DNA of 54,934 nt from CAVTWD01 sp963738325 (GCA_963738325.1 CAVTWD010000007.1:1-54934), one strand, 5' to 3'; shown: positions 9,791 to 18,404, counted from the stretch's first letter. Translations and numbers: made by a program. The notes: generated from the sequence alone by a model not told the origin.

Positions 9791-10995
9791 GACCCGCTCC
9801 CCGGCCACGGCTGAGCCAGACCAGCCAGCGTCGTGGAGTCGACCCGGGCGTAGATGGCGGTGGTGGCCAGGTGGTGATGTCGGAGCAGCTGGCCGATCTC
9901 GGGCAGCGCCGCGCCCCGGCGCAACAGGTCGCTGGCCACCGAGTGGCGCAGCCGGTGCGTGCCCAGATCGGGGAGACCGACCCGGGCGCAGGCCCGGCGC
10001 ATCACCGCGTTCACCGCACCGATCGGCATCGGTCCGTGCGGTGGCATGACCCGCAGGAACACCTGACGCCACCGCTCCTCACGGCCTCGGGCGGACAGAT
10101 AGGCGACCAGCGCGTCGCCGACGTCGACCGGCAGCGGAAGCGGGTCCCGACCGCCACCCTTGGAGCGCACCACCAACTCACCGCGGCGCCAGTCAATGTC
10201 GTCGACCTGCAACGCGACCAGCTCGCCGACCCGCAACCCGAGCCGAGCGACCACCGTGACAATGGCGAAGTCGCGGGCTCCGACCAAAGTCGAGCGATCG
10301 AAGCTGGCCAATAGCACCTCGGCCGCTCCCGGAGGAACCAGACGCGGCAAGGTCGACACTCGACCCCGGGCCAGCCACGGGGTCGCCTGGGCCAGGGGCG
10401 TGGCGATCAGGCCGGCGGCGTAGAACCAGCGCAACAGGGCGCGCACGGCCGAGACGATCGCGTTCACCGAGCTCGCCCGGCGGCCTTCGGCGACGAGGGC
10501 CACGAACCGGGCCACATCGGCGGCGGTCAACGCCTCGACCCGACACGGATCACCGTCGCAGGCCAACGACAAGAACAACCGCGCCATCCCCGTGTAGATC
10601 GTGATCGTCGTCGGCCGCAAGCCCCGCTCCACGGCCAGATACTCCCGATAGCGACCCAGCAGCACATCGACCGGAGCCGACCTCGGCGCCCGAGGCGGCA
10701 CCACCCCCTGGGCCCGCAAGAACTGCAGCACCAGCCGGAACGACCGGCCCGTCAGCGACCGGCCCCGTCCCTCACCTTGATGCCCGGCGAGCAACTCCCC
10801 GATCAGCATCTCGTCGACCTCGACCGGGTCGAACCCGTCGCGCTCCAGCCAGCCGCTCAGCAACGCCAGCCGGCGGGTGTGGTTGATCTGCGCCTGCCGG
10901 CCGAAGCCCGACCCGGCCAGCCAGCCGATCAGACCCGGCGCCCAGCCGGACAACGGGCCCGACACCCGAACGCGCGACGCGTCGTGCACATCCAT
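9787..10995 (-). CDS. ritA: RIT tyrosine recombinase A
   Basis: This 402-residue tyrosine recombinase is the first and longest gene of the trio. I choose the ATG at 10995 because GGAGGAGG stands eight bases upstream. The N-terminal extension (residues 1-100) precedes a core-binding domain (YREYLAVERGLRPTTITIY). Catalytic residues are seen in LGLRVGELVALQ (Arg), VRSKGGGRDPLPLP (Lys), HRLRHSVASDLL, and TAIYARVD (Tyr). The first ~75 codons and the leader are repeated upstream as a broken second copy (11115-11456). The only promoter region available lies within the right inverted repeat, so terminal repeats and expression may be linked. Confidence 0.9.
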   Translation of the reverse strand: MDVHDASRVRVSGPLSGWAPGLIGWLAGSGFGRQAQINHTRRLALLSGWLERDGFDPVEVDEMLIGELLAGHQGEGRGRSLTGRSFRLVLQFLRAQGVVPPRAPRSAPVDVLLGRYREYLAVERGLRPTTITIYTGMARLFLSLACDGDPCRVEALTAADVARFVALVAEGRRASSVNAIVSAVRALLRWFYAAGLIATPLAQATPWLARGRVSTLPRLVPPGAAEVLLASFDRSTLVGARDFAIVTVVARLGLRVGELVALQVDDIDWRRGELVVRSKGGGRDPLPLPVDVGDALVAYLSARGREERWRQVFLRVMPPHGPMPIGAVNAVMRRACARVGLPDLGTHRLRHSVASDLLRRGAALPEIGQLLRHHHLATTAIYARVDSTTLAGLAQPWPGSGS

Positions 10996-11456
10996 CACTG
11001 CCTCCTCCAAGGACCAGGGACCATCCCTGGAGAAGGCTCACGCCGCTGTCGTTATCCGGGATCACCACTACCACCCGCCCGCCCCGACCAGGACGGCCAC
11101 GCCCCCGTCCCGGAATGCACGGCGAGCAACTCACCGATCAGCATCTCGTCGACCTCGACCGGGTCGAACCGGTCGCGCTCGAGCCAGCCGCGCAGCAACG
11201 CCAGCCGGCGGGTGTGGTTGATCTGCGCCTGCCGGCCGAAGCGCGAACCGGCCAGCCAGCCGATCAGACCCGGCGCCCAGCCGGACAACGGGCCCGACAC
11301 CCGAACGCGCGACGCGGTCGTGCACATCCATCACTGCCTCCTCCAAGGACCAGGGACCATCCCTGGGAGAAGGCTCACGCCGCTGTCGTTATCCGGGATC
11401 ACCACCACCACCCGGCCCGCCCCGACCAGGACGGCCACGCCCCCGTCCCGGATAAC
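10780..11456. repeat. Imperfect 335-bp tandem duplication of the ritA 5' region and inner inverted repeat
   Basis: The segment 10780-11114 (start of ritA, its ribosome binding site and leader, and a ttatccgggatcacc block) is repeated at 11115-11456. Offset is 335 bp, with a few substitutions and two extra bases in the outer copy. The outer copy cannot make a full recombinase: its frame runs through MCTTASRVRVSGPLSGW and ends after about 90 codons. Two nested right ends therefore exist (block starts at 11052 and 11389). Confidence 0.8.
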
Positions 11457-11477
11457 CCCGGGTCCCAGATGATGTGA
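11389..11477. repeat. Right terminal inverted repeat of the RIT element (outer copy)
   Basis: It begins ttatccgggatcacc and ends gggtcccagatgatgtga, the reverse complement of the left arm. A shortened inner copy of its first half is at 11052-11114 and lacks the outer gatgatgtga end. Confidence 0.8.
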
Positions 11478-11557
11478 GAGATCCGCCTCGACCTCATCAC
11501 TGAGGAGAGTGAATGGTTCGTGTCACGAGCCGCGCGAGCGGAGCGGTGTCGGGACGC

Positions 11558-11590
11558 GACGAGGCCCCTACCAATGGCAGGGGCCTCGTC
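11558..11590. terminator. Strong hairpin, likely terminator for the gene at 11608-11922
   Basis: A perfect 12-bp stem (gacgaggcccct / aggggcctcgtc) encloses a 9-base loop. It lies 18 bases after the end of the minus-strand gene and just outside the RIT element. There is no long T run on the minus strand. Confidence 0.65.
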
Positions 11591-11607
11591 GTCGGGTTTC
11601 GTTGGTG

Positions 11608-11922
11608 CTAGTAGTCGGAGGGCCAAACGATGGTGGTTGCGGTGTCGGGGTCCTCGAGGTCATCGGTGATGATCCACACGTTCCCATCGGCGACGGTGGC
11701 GGTGAGGTCGGCGGGCAGCTGGTAGGCGGAGAGCAGCCGCCCGGCCCGGCAGCGGAGGGCGGCGTCGTTGGCGGCCCGGTCGTGGCGGGCGAGGTCACCC
11801 CAGTCGCCAGCCAGATGACGGGCCAGGCAGCCAAGCAGCCAGACTTGGCGGTCTGGGTCGGTCTCGGCCCATTGGTAGACGGCGGCGGTGGCGACGAGCC
11901 GGCGGTGGGGCACGATCGTCAT
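11608..11922 (-). CDS. Small plasmid-type protein of unknown function
   Basis: This is a 104-residue protein. The ATG at 11922 overlaps the stop of the gene upstream (ATGA), so the pair is an operon. Features are a central helix-rich part (DPDRQVWLLGCLARHLAGDW), the phrase GDLARHDRAANDAALRCRAGRLLSAY, and a C-terminal strand pair WIITDDL...ATTIVWPSDY. Proteins ending in a WIITE/D...ATTVLLPEDY-like tail are common on actinobacterial plasmids and integrative elements; I recognise the pattern from that setting but know no function. No membrane segment or catalytic motif is seen. With the relaxase relic it suggests a plasmid or integrative-element backbone split by the RIT element. Confidence 0.7.
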   Translation of the reverse strand: MTIVPHRRLVATAAVYQWAETDPDRQVWLLGCLARHLAGDWGDLARHDRAANDAALRCRAGRLLSAYQLPADLTATVADGNVWIITDDLEDPDTATTIVWPSDY

Positions 11923-12310
11923 TGGATGACCGTCTCGGCCGGGTGGGGGTAGGCGGCCGCCATCGCCTCGGGCAGCCGGGCCAGCTGACGCGCCGTGAGC
12001 GCCGGGAGCCAGTGGCGGATGATGAGCGTGTCCGTGGCCACGAACCGGGCGACCCCGAACCGCTCGAGACGTTCCAGGCTGACCCACAGCTTGGACCGAT
12101 TCCCGGCCAGCCCGATCATCTGGGCCAACACCTCGGTCGGCCAGCACGCATCACGGTCGGTGGTATGACGGGCGAGGTGGTAGGCGAGCACGGTGGCCGT
12201 GGGCCCGATGATGGGCAGCCACCACCACACGTCGTCGCTGTGGTGCGATGCACGCCCGGGGTGGGGTCGGCCACGACGTGCAACAGGTTCGGGCGGATCG
12301 AATCGGACAT
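11919..12310 (-). pseudogene. Winged-helix-like plasmid protein, one frameshift
   Basis: The ATG at 12310 gives MSDSIRPNLLHVVADPTPG. Near 12220 one base is missing, after which the other frame reads DDVWWWLPIIGPTATVLAYH and on to the stop at 11919. The part WPTEVLAQMIGLAGNRSKLW followed by SLERLERFGVARF has the look of a winged helix-turn-helix such as those in replication or regulatory proteins of mobile elements. About 130 residues in total. It is translationally coupled to the 104-residue gene downstream. Function is not assigned. Confidence 0.55.
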
Positions 12311-13058
12311 GGGTGAGCTCCTTCGGGGAGGCGGGGACCGACGGAGCCGTCTCGGGCTTCCCCGACCCTCGGCGGCTCCACCGGCCTGACCCGTCCGGAG
12401 GTGGGCGGGTTCGCCCCTACCGGGGCAGCGTCGGCGACGAACGGCCGGTCAATCCGAAGGGCTTGGCCCCGAGTGCAGCGAGGCGGCTTGAGCGGCCGGT
12501 CGCGCCGACGCACCTACCGCACCCGCCCCCGCAGGGGCGGCAACCGCACAACCGGCCGGCACCACGCATGGTGGAGCGGGCCACACACCGCACCACTCAC
12601 TCAACTACTCATCTCGCCAGGTCGGGGGCCCGATGTTTTGGACTGGTCTTGCCATGCGGCGCCGGTTGTTCAGGGCGCAGCACGCCGTTCACCGACTAGG
12701 GCGGCGCCTGCTCAGGTGGATGACGAAAGACACGCCGTCTCGGCACTCATCGGGGAGAGAAAATGGGTTGCGACCCCAAGTGATGGCCGGCCCGAGGTGG
12801 AGCCGTACTCGCGCGCAGCCAGGGCACCGCCATCGATGACTGCACCGCATTCGCAGCACGTTGCCGGCTGCATTGCCGACGGACCGCACGCCCGAACCGA
12901 GAAGCATCGAGCCACAAGTACCACCAGCGCGGCACGACAGACGCGCGTCGGAGCCCGCCGGTGGCCGCGATGATCCTGGCGGAAGCCGCGGCAGCGCGCG
13001 ACGGCTGCCTCGGTAAGAGCGCGGTAACGGGCCCGGCCGAGTGAAGGCAATGATCACC
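12311..13058. other. Gene-poor stretch with hairpins, possible replication or transfer origin
   Basis: It holds two short hairpins of the same design, GCCCC-N4-GGGGC, at 12413-12426 and 12525-12538, among repeated ggccggt blocks (12442, 12494, 12554) and an AC-rich run (caccactcactcaactactc). This resembles control DNA of a plasmid-type element. On the minus strand 12712-12873 could encode a 53-residue protein starting MQPATCCECGAVIDGG, with a CxxC pair, but there is no clear ribosome binding site. No supported gene otherwise. Confidence 0.4.
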
Positions 13059-13077
13059 CCTAGGTGTACGTCCTAGG
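13059..13077. repeat. Short palindrome cctagg-N7-cctagg
   Basis: Two cctagg copies flank tgtacgt, next to the 3' end of the IS481 relic. It may mark that element's end. Its spacing (N9 between CTAG cores) differs from the CTAG-N6-CTAG sites found later. Confidence 0.5.
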
Positions 13078-13079
13078 AA

Positions 13080-13643
13080 CGTTCGTCGGCGTGGGTGCGG
13101 CTGATGGGCGTTCTGTGACCGAGGGCGCTGTGTGGTCGACGGCCGTTGTAGCACGCGAGTCAGGCAACAGGGTGCCGGTGGTCTTGGTAGCTGGCGGCGT
13201 AGGCCCATTCGGCTTGGAGGGTCAACCGCCCTGGCGGCGGCGAGCGGGTGGGCCCGCACGGCGGAACTTGCCGAGCTTCTTGACGTCGATGTGGACGCGT
13301 TCGCCTGGGTGGCGCCGGCAGTAGCGGGGTTGGGCGGCTCCGGTGGCTTCAGGCGCGACAGACGGTTCAGGTCGAGGCGGCCGACCACGGCGCACACCGT
13401 CGAGGTCTTGATGCCCAGCGCGGCGGCGATGCGGGTCGAGGTCCAGCGCAGCCGGCGGAGTTGCTCGATCACCGCCTTGACGGCCGCCGCCGTCCGCCCG
13501 GGGAGCAAGCCGGGAGCCGAGGAGCGGTCGATCATCGGTCGCCCCGGTCGTAGCGGGCCAACCACCGGTAACAGGTCCGTTCCGAACAACCGGCGGCGTC
13601 GGCGGCATGCGCCACGGTCCAGCTTCCGAGCCGGACCGTTCAC
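13080..13643 (-). pseudogene. IS481-family transposase relic with the catalytic core deleted
   Basis: The 5' half is a normal IS481 N-terminus: AGCSERTCYRWLARYDRGD, IDRSSAP, a helix-turn-helix (WTSTRIAAALGIKTSTVCAV), LNRLSRL and HIDVKKLGKFRRAG. Directly after that (near 13240) comes the family C-terminus, TLQAEWAYAASYQ and YNGRRPHSALGHRTPISR. The DDE region between them (roughly 150 residues) is missing. Frame changes and an internal stop are also present. It is a dead remnant. Confidence 0.8.
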
Positions 13644-14350
13644 ACATCAGTGTCCGGCCGGGTGGCGTCCCGGCTCGTGGTGTGGGTGACCACGCGCGTT
13701 TCCCGGAAGCTGTTGGTCAGGTTCGGGGTGCTGCGGGTAAGGCGTTCGGCGCTGCAGTCGGTGAGGTTGGCGACGGAGGCGGCGGCGGTGATGTAGCGGC
13801 GTTCGGCGGCGATCATCTCGTTGTTGATCCCGACGACGCGGGCGCCGCCGAGGCGGATGACGGATGCCTTGTCGAGGCATATGCCCACGACGTCGGTTCG
13901 GGTGAGGAACTCGCGCCAGAACGCTCCGTTCGGAGTCACCGAGGTCGACACCGAGCACCTCGCGATGGCCGTCGGCCCGGAGCCCGGTGGCGATCACGAC
14001 CGCCTTCGACACGACGTGGCGGTGCTCGCGGACATGCAGGTAGGTGGCGTCCAGCCAGACGTAGACGAACAGCTGATGATCGAGGCGGCGGGTGCGCAGC
14101 ACGGCGACATCGGCGTCGATCTGGGCGCGGATCGGCGACACCGTCTACTTCGATACCCACTGTCGCAGCCGAGTGCTTTGAGAGGTCGTCGAACCTTGCG
14201 GGTGGAGGTGCCCGTGATGTAGGCGGTCGGTCATGATCACCGCCCACAACGCCCGATCCACGCGCCGGCGCGGCTCGAGCAGCTCCGGGAAGAAGCTGCC
14301 CGTGCGCAGCTTCGGGATCCCCACCTCGACATCGCCCCCCTGTTGCTTGG
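13640..14350 (-). pseudogene. Second IS256-family transposase relic, different lineage, core deleted
   Basis: Read on the minus strand, the family N-terminal part is at about 14350-14236 (DVEVGIPKLRTGSFFPELLEPRRRV). Next is RAQIDADVAVLRTRRLDH, YVWLDATYLHVREH with the first Asp, KAVVIATGLRADGHREVLG and FWREFL. The sequence then jumps to the C-terminal signature SVIRLGGARVVGINNEM and ERRYITAAA, so about 150-200 residues of the middle and late core are gone. Several frameshifts are also present. It is only distantly similar to the transposase at 2201-3462. Confidence 0.75.
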
Positions 14351-14637
14351 TCGCTGCACGGTGACCACCATCACCCCGAGGACCGGTGTCGCCTCCTACA
14401 CGACGTAGCCGACTCTCCCTCCGACAGCTTCGTACCCCAACGATGCCGCCTGCTGGCCAGCGACGTCGAACTACTTCCGCGCGCCCTGCAGCGCATCCAG
14501 ATCGAGCGCAGATTTGAAATCCTGTCGAAGCGTCGCCGTCCCGTACGGCGAACGAGCCGACGCTTCACCGCTTGCGTCCCTGTGCTGCTGCTCTCACCAC
14601 GGCGAGTACGCTGGCGCCTCGTGAGGCTGCTGGTTCG

Positions 14638-15531
14638 ATGACGTCAGGGCTGAGCGCCTCGTCGAGCGACGCGCAAGTCCGCTCGGTGTTGGTCCCGCTC
14701 GACGGGTCCGAGTTCGCCTTGCGCGCCATGCCGACGGCGCGAGTGCTGGCAGGCCGCTTCGACGCGCCGCTGCACACGATTAGCGTGGCCGAGGCAGACG
14801 ACGAGGCGAGCCGCCTACGGACCCTGGCCGCCGCGGTGCTGGACGTCGATGTCGGAGATGACCGAGTGCAAGTGGTGGTGGGGGGCGAGCCAGCCGAGGT
14901 GATCGTCGGCCGTGCCGGTGAACTCGAAGACTGCCTGGTGTGCATGTCGACGCATGGACGCGGTCGGCTCAGTGGTGCGCTGGTGGGGTCGGTGGCGAGA
15001 TCGGTGCTGCAGCGTTCGCGTCAGGCAATGGTCGCGTTGGGCCCGATGGCCGACAATCCTGTCTGGTCGCCCCGTCCCCGCAACTGGCCAGAGCCGCTAT
15101 CGGTGCCGCGGATCGTGGCCTGCGTCGACGGCTCCGAGATGTCCGAACAGGTCGTCCCGCTGGCGACGGCGTGGGCACAGGCGCTGGAGATGACGCTGTC
15201 GATCCTCACCGTCGTCGAGGATGCGCCCGAGCCCCTCCGGCCGGAACGCCAGCGCAGCCGGTACGGTCTTGGCGTCGAACCCGAGCGCTACATCGACGGC
15301 CTGGTGAAGCAGGTTGAGGGCCACGTTCCGGATGTCGACGGTGTCGTCGTACGAGATCCGATCGGGCCGGCTAGCGGCATTCGGAGCCACCTCGAGGAGC
15401 GACCAGCCGGCCTTGTCGCGGTGACAACACACGCCCGCTCGGGAATGCAGCGTGCCCTTCTGGGCGCGACAGCCGCGAGCATCGTGAACGCGTCGGTCGC
15501 GCCTTGTGTCGTCGCGCCCGTGAACGAATGA
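14638..15531 (+). CDS. Tandem universal stress protein (two USP domains)
   Basis: This 297-residue cytosolic protein has two USP (Rossmann-like) domains, residues about 15-140 and 155-297. Domain 1 starts SVLVPLDGSEFALRAMP and has the nucleotide loop GRGRLSGALVGSVA. Domain 2 starts RIVACVDGSEMSEQVVPLA and ends HARSGMQRALLGATA followed by SIVNASVAPCVVAP. Both loops are close to the G-x2-G-x9-G(S/T) ATP-binding pattern. The ATG at 14638 is preferred because the USP fold begins soon after it; a frame open to 14572 adds no conserved sequence. Two-domain USPs are typical of hypoxia and dormancy regulons in actinobacteria. The single-domain fragment at 51671 resembles its C-terminal half. Confidence 0.85.
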   Translation: MTSGLSASSSDAQVRSVLVPLDGSEFALRAMPTARVLAGRFDAPLHTISVAEADDEASRLRTLAAAVLDVDVGDDRVQVVVGGEPAEVIVGRAGELEDCLVCMSTHGRGRLSGALVGSVARSVLQRSRQAMVALGPMADNPVWSPRPRNWPEPLSVPRIVACVDGSEMSEQVVPLATAWAQALEMTLSILTVVEDAPEPLRPERQRSRYGLGVEPERYIDGLVKQVEGHVPDVDGVVVRDPIGPASGIRSHLEERPAGLVAVTTHARSGMQRALLGATAASIVNASVAPCVVAPVNE

Positions 15532-16381
15532 CCGGGCGTCGCACCAACAAGGCCGACAGAGCACGAACAACCCGCCCTGAACGCTCGCTTCTGGTGGCTG
15601 GCATATCGGGACCCGCCCCGGCGGAAGGCGAGAGGAAGACCGCGCCGTGCAGAGCGTGCTGGCGCGCTCCAGCTCTCTACAGCGTGTGAACTCCTAATCG
15701 CGAAGTAGAGCATGATCGATCTCGTCGAAAGTGCGAGTGGGTTGACCCGGATTTTTGCCACACCCGGGCTGACAGCGTCCGCGCGATCTTCCAGCGTGAC
15801 GAGGCGGCCAAGACCCGCCGGGCCACCGTCACGCGATCGCCCGACGGATCAGCGGTCGCCAACCTTCCAAACCGTTGTGCATGATCTGATCAACCGTTCA
15901 GGGCGTCGCGCCGAAGTTCGCCGAGGTCGTCTCCGGCGTCATCAAGTACCGCCCCACGAGTGGGTGGACGGAGCGGACGCACAGAAGCTCGCCGGATGCC
16001 TCCTCTAACGCGCCCAGACCCACCCGATCGTCGCCCCTGCGGGCTGGCCGACCACGCGCGAGCTCTCCTTGGTTGTAGAAGCGTGCCAAATGCGGGGTTC
16101 GCCGCGCACTCCTGTCGTAGCGAGAACGGGTTTGCTCGAGCCCCCGTGACCCCGCCTTCCAAGGGGAGGTAGGAATGTTGAGCACTGCTGCACTGCAGCC
16201 GGCCAAAGCCCTTCGCCATGACGAGAAGTACAGGCCGCCCGCGAGGGGCGGGTCTGGGACTGGCCCGACAGCGTTGTCGTGCTGGCTCGCAGCGAGGGAG
16301 GCCACGCGCCTGTCAACGACGGCCGAAGATTGACCTCACGGCGACGGTTGAATGTTGAACCCCCCGTCGCCATGGTTCTGG
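15532..16381. other. Gap without a supported gene; one hairpin
   Basis: No frame on either strand shows a start with ribosome binding site and a recognisable family. At 16340-16371 an 8-bp stem (ggcgacgg / ccgtcgcc) with a 16-base AT-richer loop lies next to the istB relic and may be an IS end or a terminator. Confidence 0.45.
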
Positions 16382-16495
16382 TCATGCTGTGTCGTCGGTG
16401 GGCACCCTTCCGAGGTCTCGGTCTTTGAGCCGGTAGCTGTCTCCTTTGAGGGAGACGACCTCGACGTGGTGGCGGTGGGTGTCGTCACCTACCTC
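16382..16495 (-). pseudogene. istB: C-terminal fragment of an IS21-type IstB
   Basis: About 38 codons ending at a TGA at 16382 match the IstB tail: HHVEVVSLKGDSYRLKDRD. This is not the missing end of the istB at position 1, since it lies 16 kb away on the same strand with unrelated DNA between. Upstream sequence is not istB, so the fragment is an isolated relic. Confidence 0.65.
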
Positions 16496-16632
16496 CCGGT
16501 GAGCCCCTGTCGAACTCGATCCCCAAACTTCACACCGGTTTGCAGCAACCCCTGGAAGAGGCATACGGGATCCTGACATCTGGCACTGACCGTCGTCCCA
16601 GACCCCGGCGACCGCCTGGAGGGCGGCGCCCC

Positions 16633-17033
16633 ATGAGGGCAGAACCAGACGACGAACATCGAATGATCTTCTCCGCCACGGTCGGCGCAGACAGTCATCC
16701 GGCGCTCGCTGTAACGGAGCTGCGGGTGGCGACCCAGAATCGCCGTATGTCCACCTGGTCGTCGAGGGCTCGCTTGGCGAACGCGAGTGTGAGTTCGTCG
16801 CCCGCGATCTCCTCCACGTCGCAGCCACGTCACGTTGTATCAGCGTCGACCCGTCCGAAGTCAGCCTGCTCAGCGCAGCCGTCTTCGGCGTGCTCGCCCG
16901 GATGCAGCAAATCGTTGCCGAGGAGGGCGGTGGCCTGTCGTTCCCCGCCGTCAGCCCAGCCGTCGGCGAGGTTCTAGAGATACTCAATCGGAATGAAGTC
17001 AGCCACGCCATGGCTGAAGGCGCCAACCAATGA
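16633..17033 (+). pseudogene. STAS-domain protein (anti-sigma-factor antagonist type), one frameshift
   Basis: STAS proteins bind anti-sigma kinases in partner-switching stress control. From the ATG at 16633 (GGAGGG nine bases upstream) the frame reads MRAEPDDEHRMIFSATVGAD. Near 16730 it must change by one base to give PYVHLVVEGSLGEREC, FVARDLLHVAATSRCISVDP, SEVSLLSAAVFGVLARM, and FPAVSPAVGEVLEIL, ending at TGA 17033. The strand-helix order and the final VSPAV.EVLEI segment fit a STAS fold. The usual D-S-S/T-G phosphorylation motif is replaced by EVSLLSAAV, so a phosphorylatable Ser is uncertain. The C-terminal 100 codons are open without a start in their own frame. Confidence 0.6.
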
Positions 17034-17502
17034 GCGTTGCGTCGGATCCGCGGCAGTTCGGCACGTGCTGACGGTGGTCATCGAGGCAAATCGCATTGCC
17101 CGGGGTCCCGCTGGTGACCTGGCTCCGAGGCCACAGCGACGGTGATCCGGGTAGCGCCGGGTAGGCCGCCGAATTCCGGGACTACCTCGACAAACGCGCC
17201 AGGTCCGACCTGACCGGTCCGTCGATCCTGGCTCGACAGCCCGTGCTGCATCCCGAGGGACCGGCACCCTGCCGAGGGGCTTGGACCCAGGGCACGCGAA
17301 ACCCGGGATGCGAAAGTGCGCGCAAGCCTGGTTAGAACGGCGCAGTCTCCATCCGGCCCGGCATGGACAGCCAGCTGGGAACGCCCGTCCTCGCAGCCCG
17401 AAGTTGTGAGAGCTATTTAATCTAGTATACACTGGAAGAAAGCGCTGAAGGGTTTGGTCGCCCTGGGCGGCCGTCCCGGTCATGAGGAGGAAGTCTTGGG
17501 AC
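17034..17502. other. Gap with an AT-rich regulatory stretch
   Basis: No supported gene is seen between the STAS stop and 17503. The only notable part is an AT-rich island at 17411-17445 that contains the palindrome-like site listed separately. Confidence 0.5.
17422..17435. promoter_or_regulatory. CTAG-N6-CTGG operator-like site (one mismatch)
   Basis: CTAG-TATACA-CTGG followed by AAGAAA. The right arm and its flank match the sites at 36974 and 47950 (CTAGAAGAAA). It lies 68 bp upstream of the ATG at 17503 in an otherwise GC-rich region. Confidence 0.5.
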
Positions 17503-17796
17503 ATGGGCGCGGTCAACTTCTATTGTGCCGGCCGCAGCGCGGGCTGGCGGAGTACGTCATGGCGCGGCTCGCGAGGCCGTTGCCATGCGGGGCGAGATCG
17601 CGGTTGGTGGCTCCGGTCCCGTCACCGGGCTGACGATCGGGCTCTGGCGGCCGACGCGGCACCCTCGGCAAGCTTGATGCCCCTGGACCACCACGGCGGC
17701 TGGGCTCAGCCGAGTCGCGACCTGGGCGACTGGATCGTCGTTCCCGCCTCGGAGGCATCGTCGTGTGCGCGCGAGAGGGAGTCTGGTCACTCATGA
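17503..17796 (+). CDS. Possible small gene upstream of the PNPOx-like gene
   Basis: A 97-codon frame starts at an ATG with GAGGAGGAAG ten bases upstream, and its TGA overlaps the next gene's ATG (ATGA at 17793-17796). That coupling argues for translation. The sequence is not recognised; the first 55 residues are Arg/Trp rich and may be out of frame after an indel, while the end (DLGDWIVVPASEAS) looks more protein-like and is faintly reminiscent of DUF1918. The operator-like site at 17422 lies upstream. Confidence 0.35.
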   Translation: MGAVNFYCAGRSAGWRSTSWRGSRGRCHAGRDRGWWLRSRHRADDRALAADAAPSASLMPLDHHGGWAQPSRDLGDWIVVPASEASSCARERESGHS

Positions 17797-18404
17797 CATC
17801 AACGGTCCCACTCGGCGTGCGAGCATCGTCGGCCCCGGTCTTTCGTGATCAGCAATGCATCGGTAGCGACAGGCCGGCGTTGCGACTCGACCGGCCATCG
17901 GTCCAAGGAGTTTCTCCTCCCAATGGCATCGCTCCTGCCAAGTCGATCCCGCGCCCGCCGCCGGAACGACGCCCGCGAACTCGCGCAGTCGTGCTCGACC
18001 GAGCCGAGTGTGCGTCGCTTCTTGAGGGGCAGAAAGTCGGGCGACTCGGGTTCGTCGTGGACGGTTGGCCGGTGGTTCTACCCATGAACTACCTCCTGGA
18101 GAGTGGTGACATCGTGCTCCGCACCGACTCTGGCACCAAGCTCTCTGCGCTTCGTCATGGCGTTCAGGTCTCCTTCCAGGTTGACTCGGTCGATCCGTTG
18201 TACCGGTCGGGATGGAGCGTGCTCATCCTCGGCCTGGCGGTCGAAGTGATCGATGCATCGGCCATTGCTCTCCTACGGTCGCTCGGCCTCTCGTCGTGGG
18301 AGGACGGGGACAAGGATTCCTGGATCAGGATCAGCCCCGTGCAGATCACTGGTCGCCGGTTGCCGAAGGCCTGGCGTTACCCCGACTCCACCAGTGAGCC
18401 GTGA
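17793..18404 (+). CDS. Pyridoxamine 5'-phosphate oxidase-like split-barrel protein
   Basis: This 203-residue protein has a long polar, Pro/Arg-rich N-terminus (residues 1-65). A PNPOx-like barrel of about 130 residues follows: LDRAECASLLEGQKVGRLGF, VDGWPVVLPMNYLLESGDIV, RTDSGTKLSALRHG and VSFQVDSVDPLYRSGWSVL. Members bind FMN or F420 and include stress- and dormancy-induced proteins in mycobacteria. The start shares ATGA with the frame upstream. The true start could be later because the N-terminal extension is not part of the fold. The substrate is unknown. Confidence 0.75.
   Translation: MTSTVPLGVRASSAPVFRDQQCIGSDRPALRLDRPSVQGVSPPNGIAPAKSIPRPPPERRPRTRAVVLDRAECASLLEGQKVGRLGFVVDGWPVVLPMNYLLESGDIVLRTDSGTKLSALRHGVQVSFQVDSVDPLYRSGWSVLILGLAVEVIDASAIALLRSLGLSSWEDGDKDSWIRISPVQITGRRLPKAWRYPDSTSEP

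Larger units (their letters stand above)
7815..11477. mobile_element. RIT (Recombinase In Trio) element
   Basis: Three adjacent tyrosine recombinase genes of different length overlap by stop/start tetranucleotides and run in one direction. They are enclosed by long inverted repeats (7815-7901 and 11389-11477), which is the defining layout of RIT elements. All three genes look intact, unlike nearly everything around them. The element separates the relaxase start (7746) from two small plasmid-type genes (11608-12310), so it probably inserted into an older mobile element. The right end carries a tandem duplication that repeats part of ritA and the inner half of the inverted repeat. Confidence 0.85.

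Noticed and set aside
13059..13077. cctagg-N7-cctagg as another member of the CTAG-N6-CTAG site family
   Set aside because: CTAG spacing is nine, not six; it lies at an IS relic end and not before a gene.
15890..16305. Minus-strand frames in the 15.5-16.4 kb gap as genes
   Set aside because: No ribosome binding site, no recognisable motif and strong frame-shadow composition.
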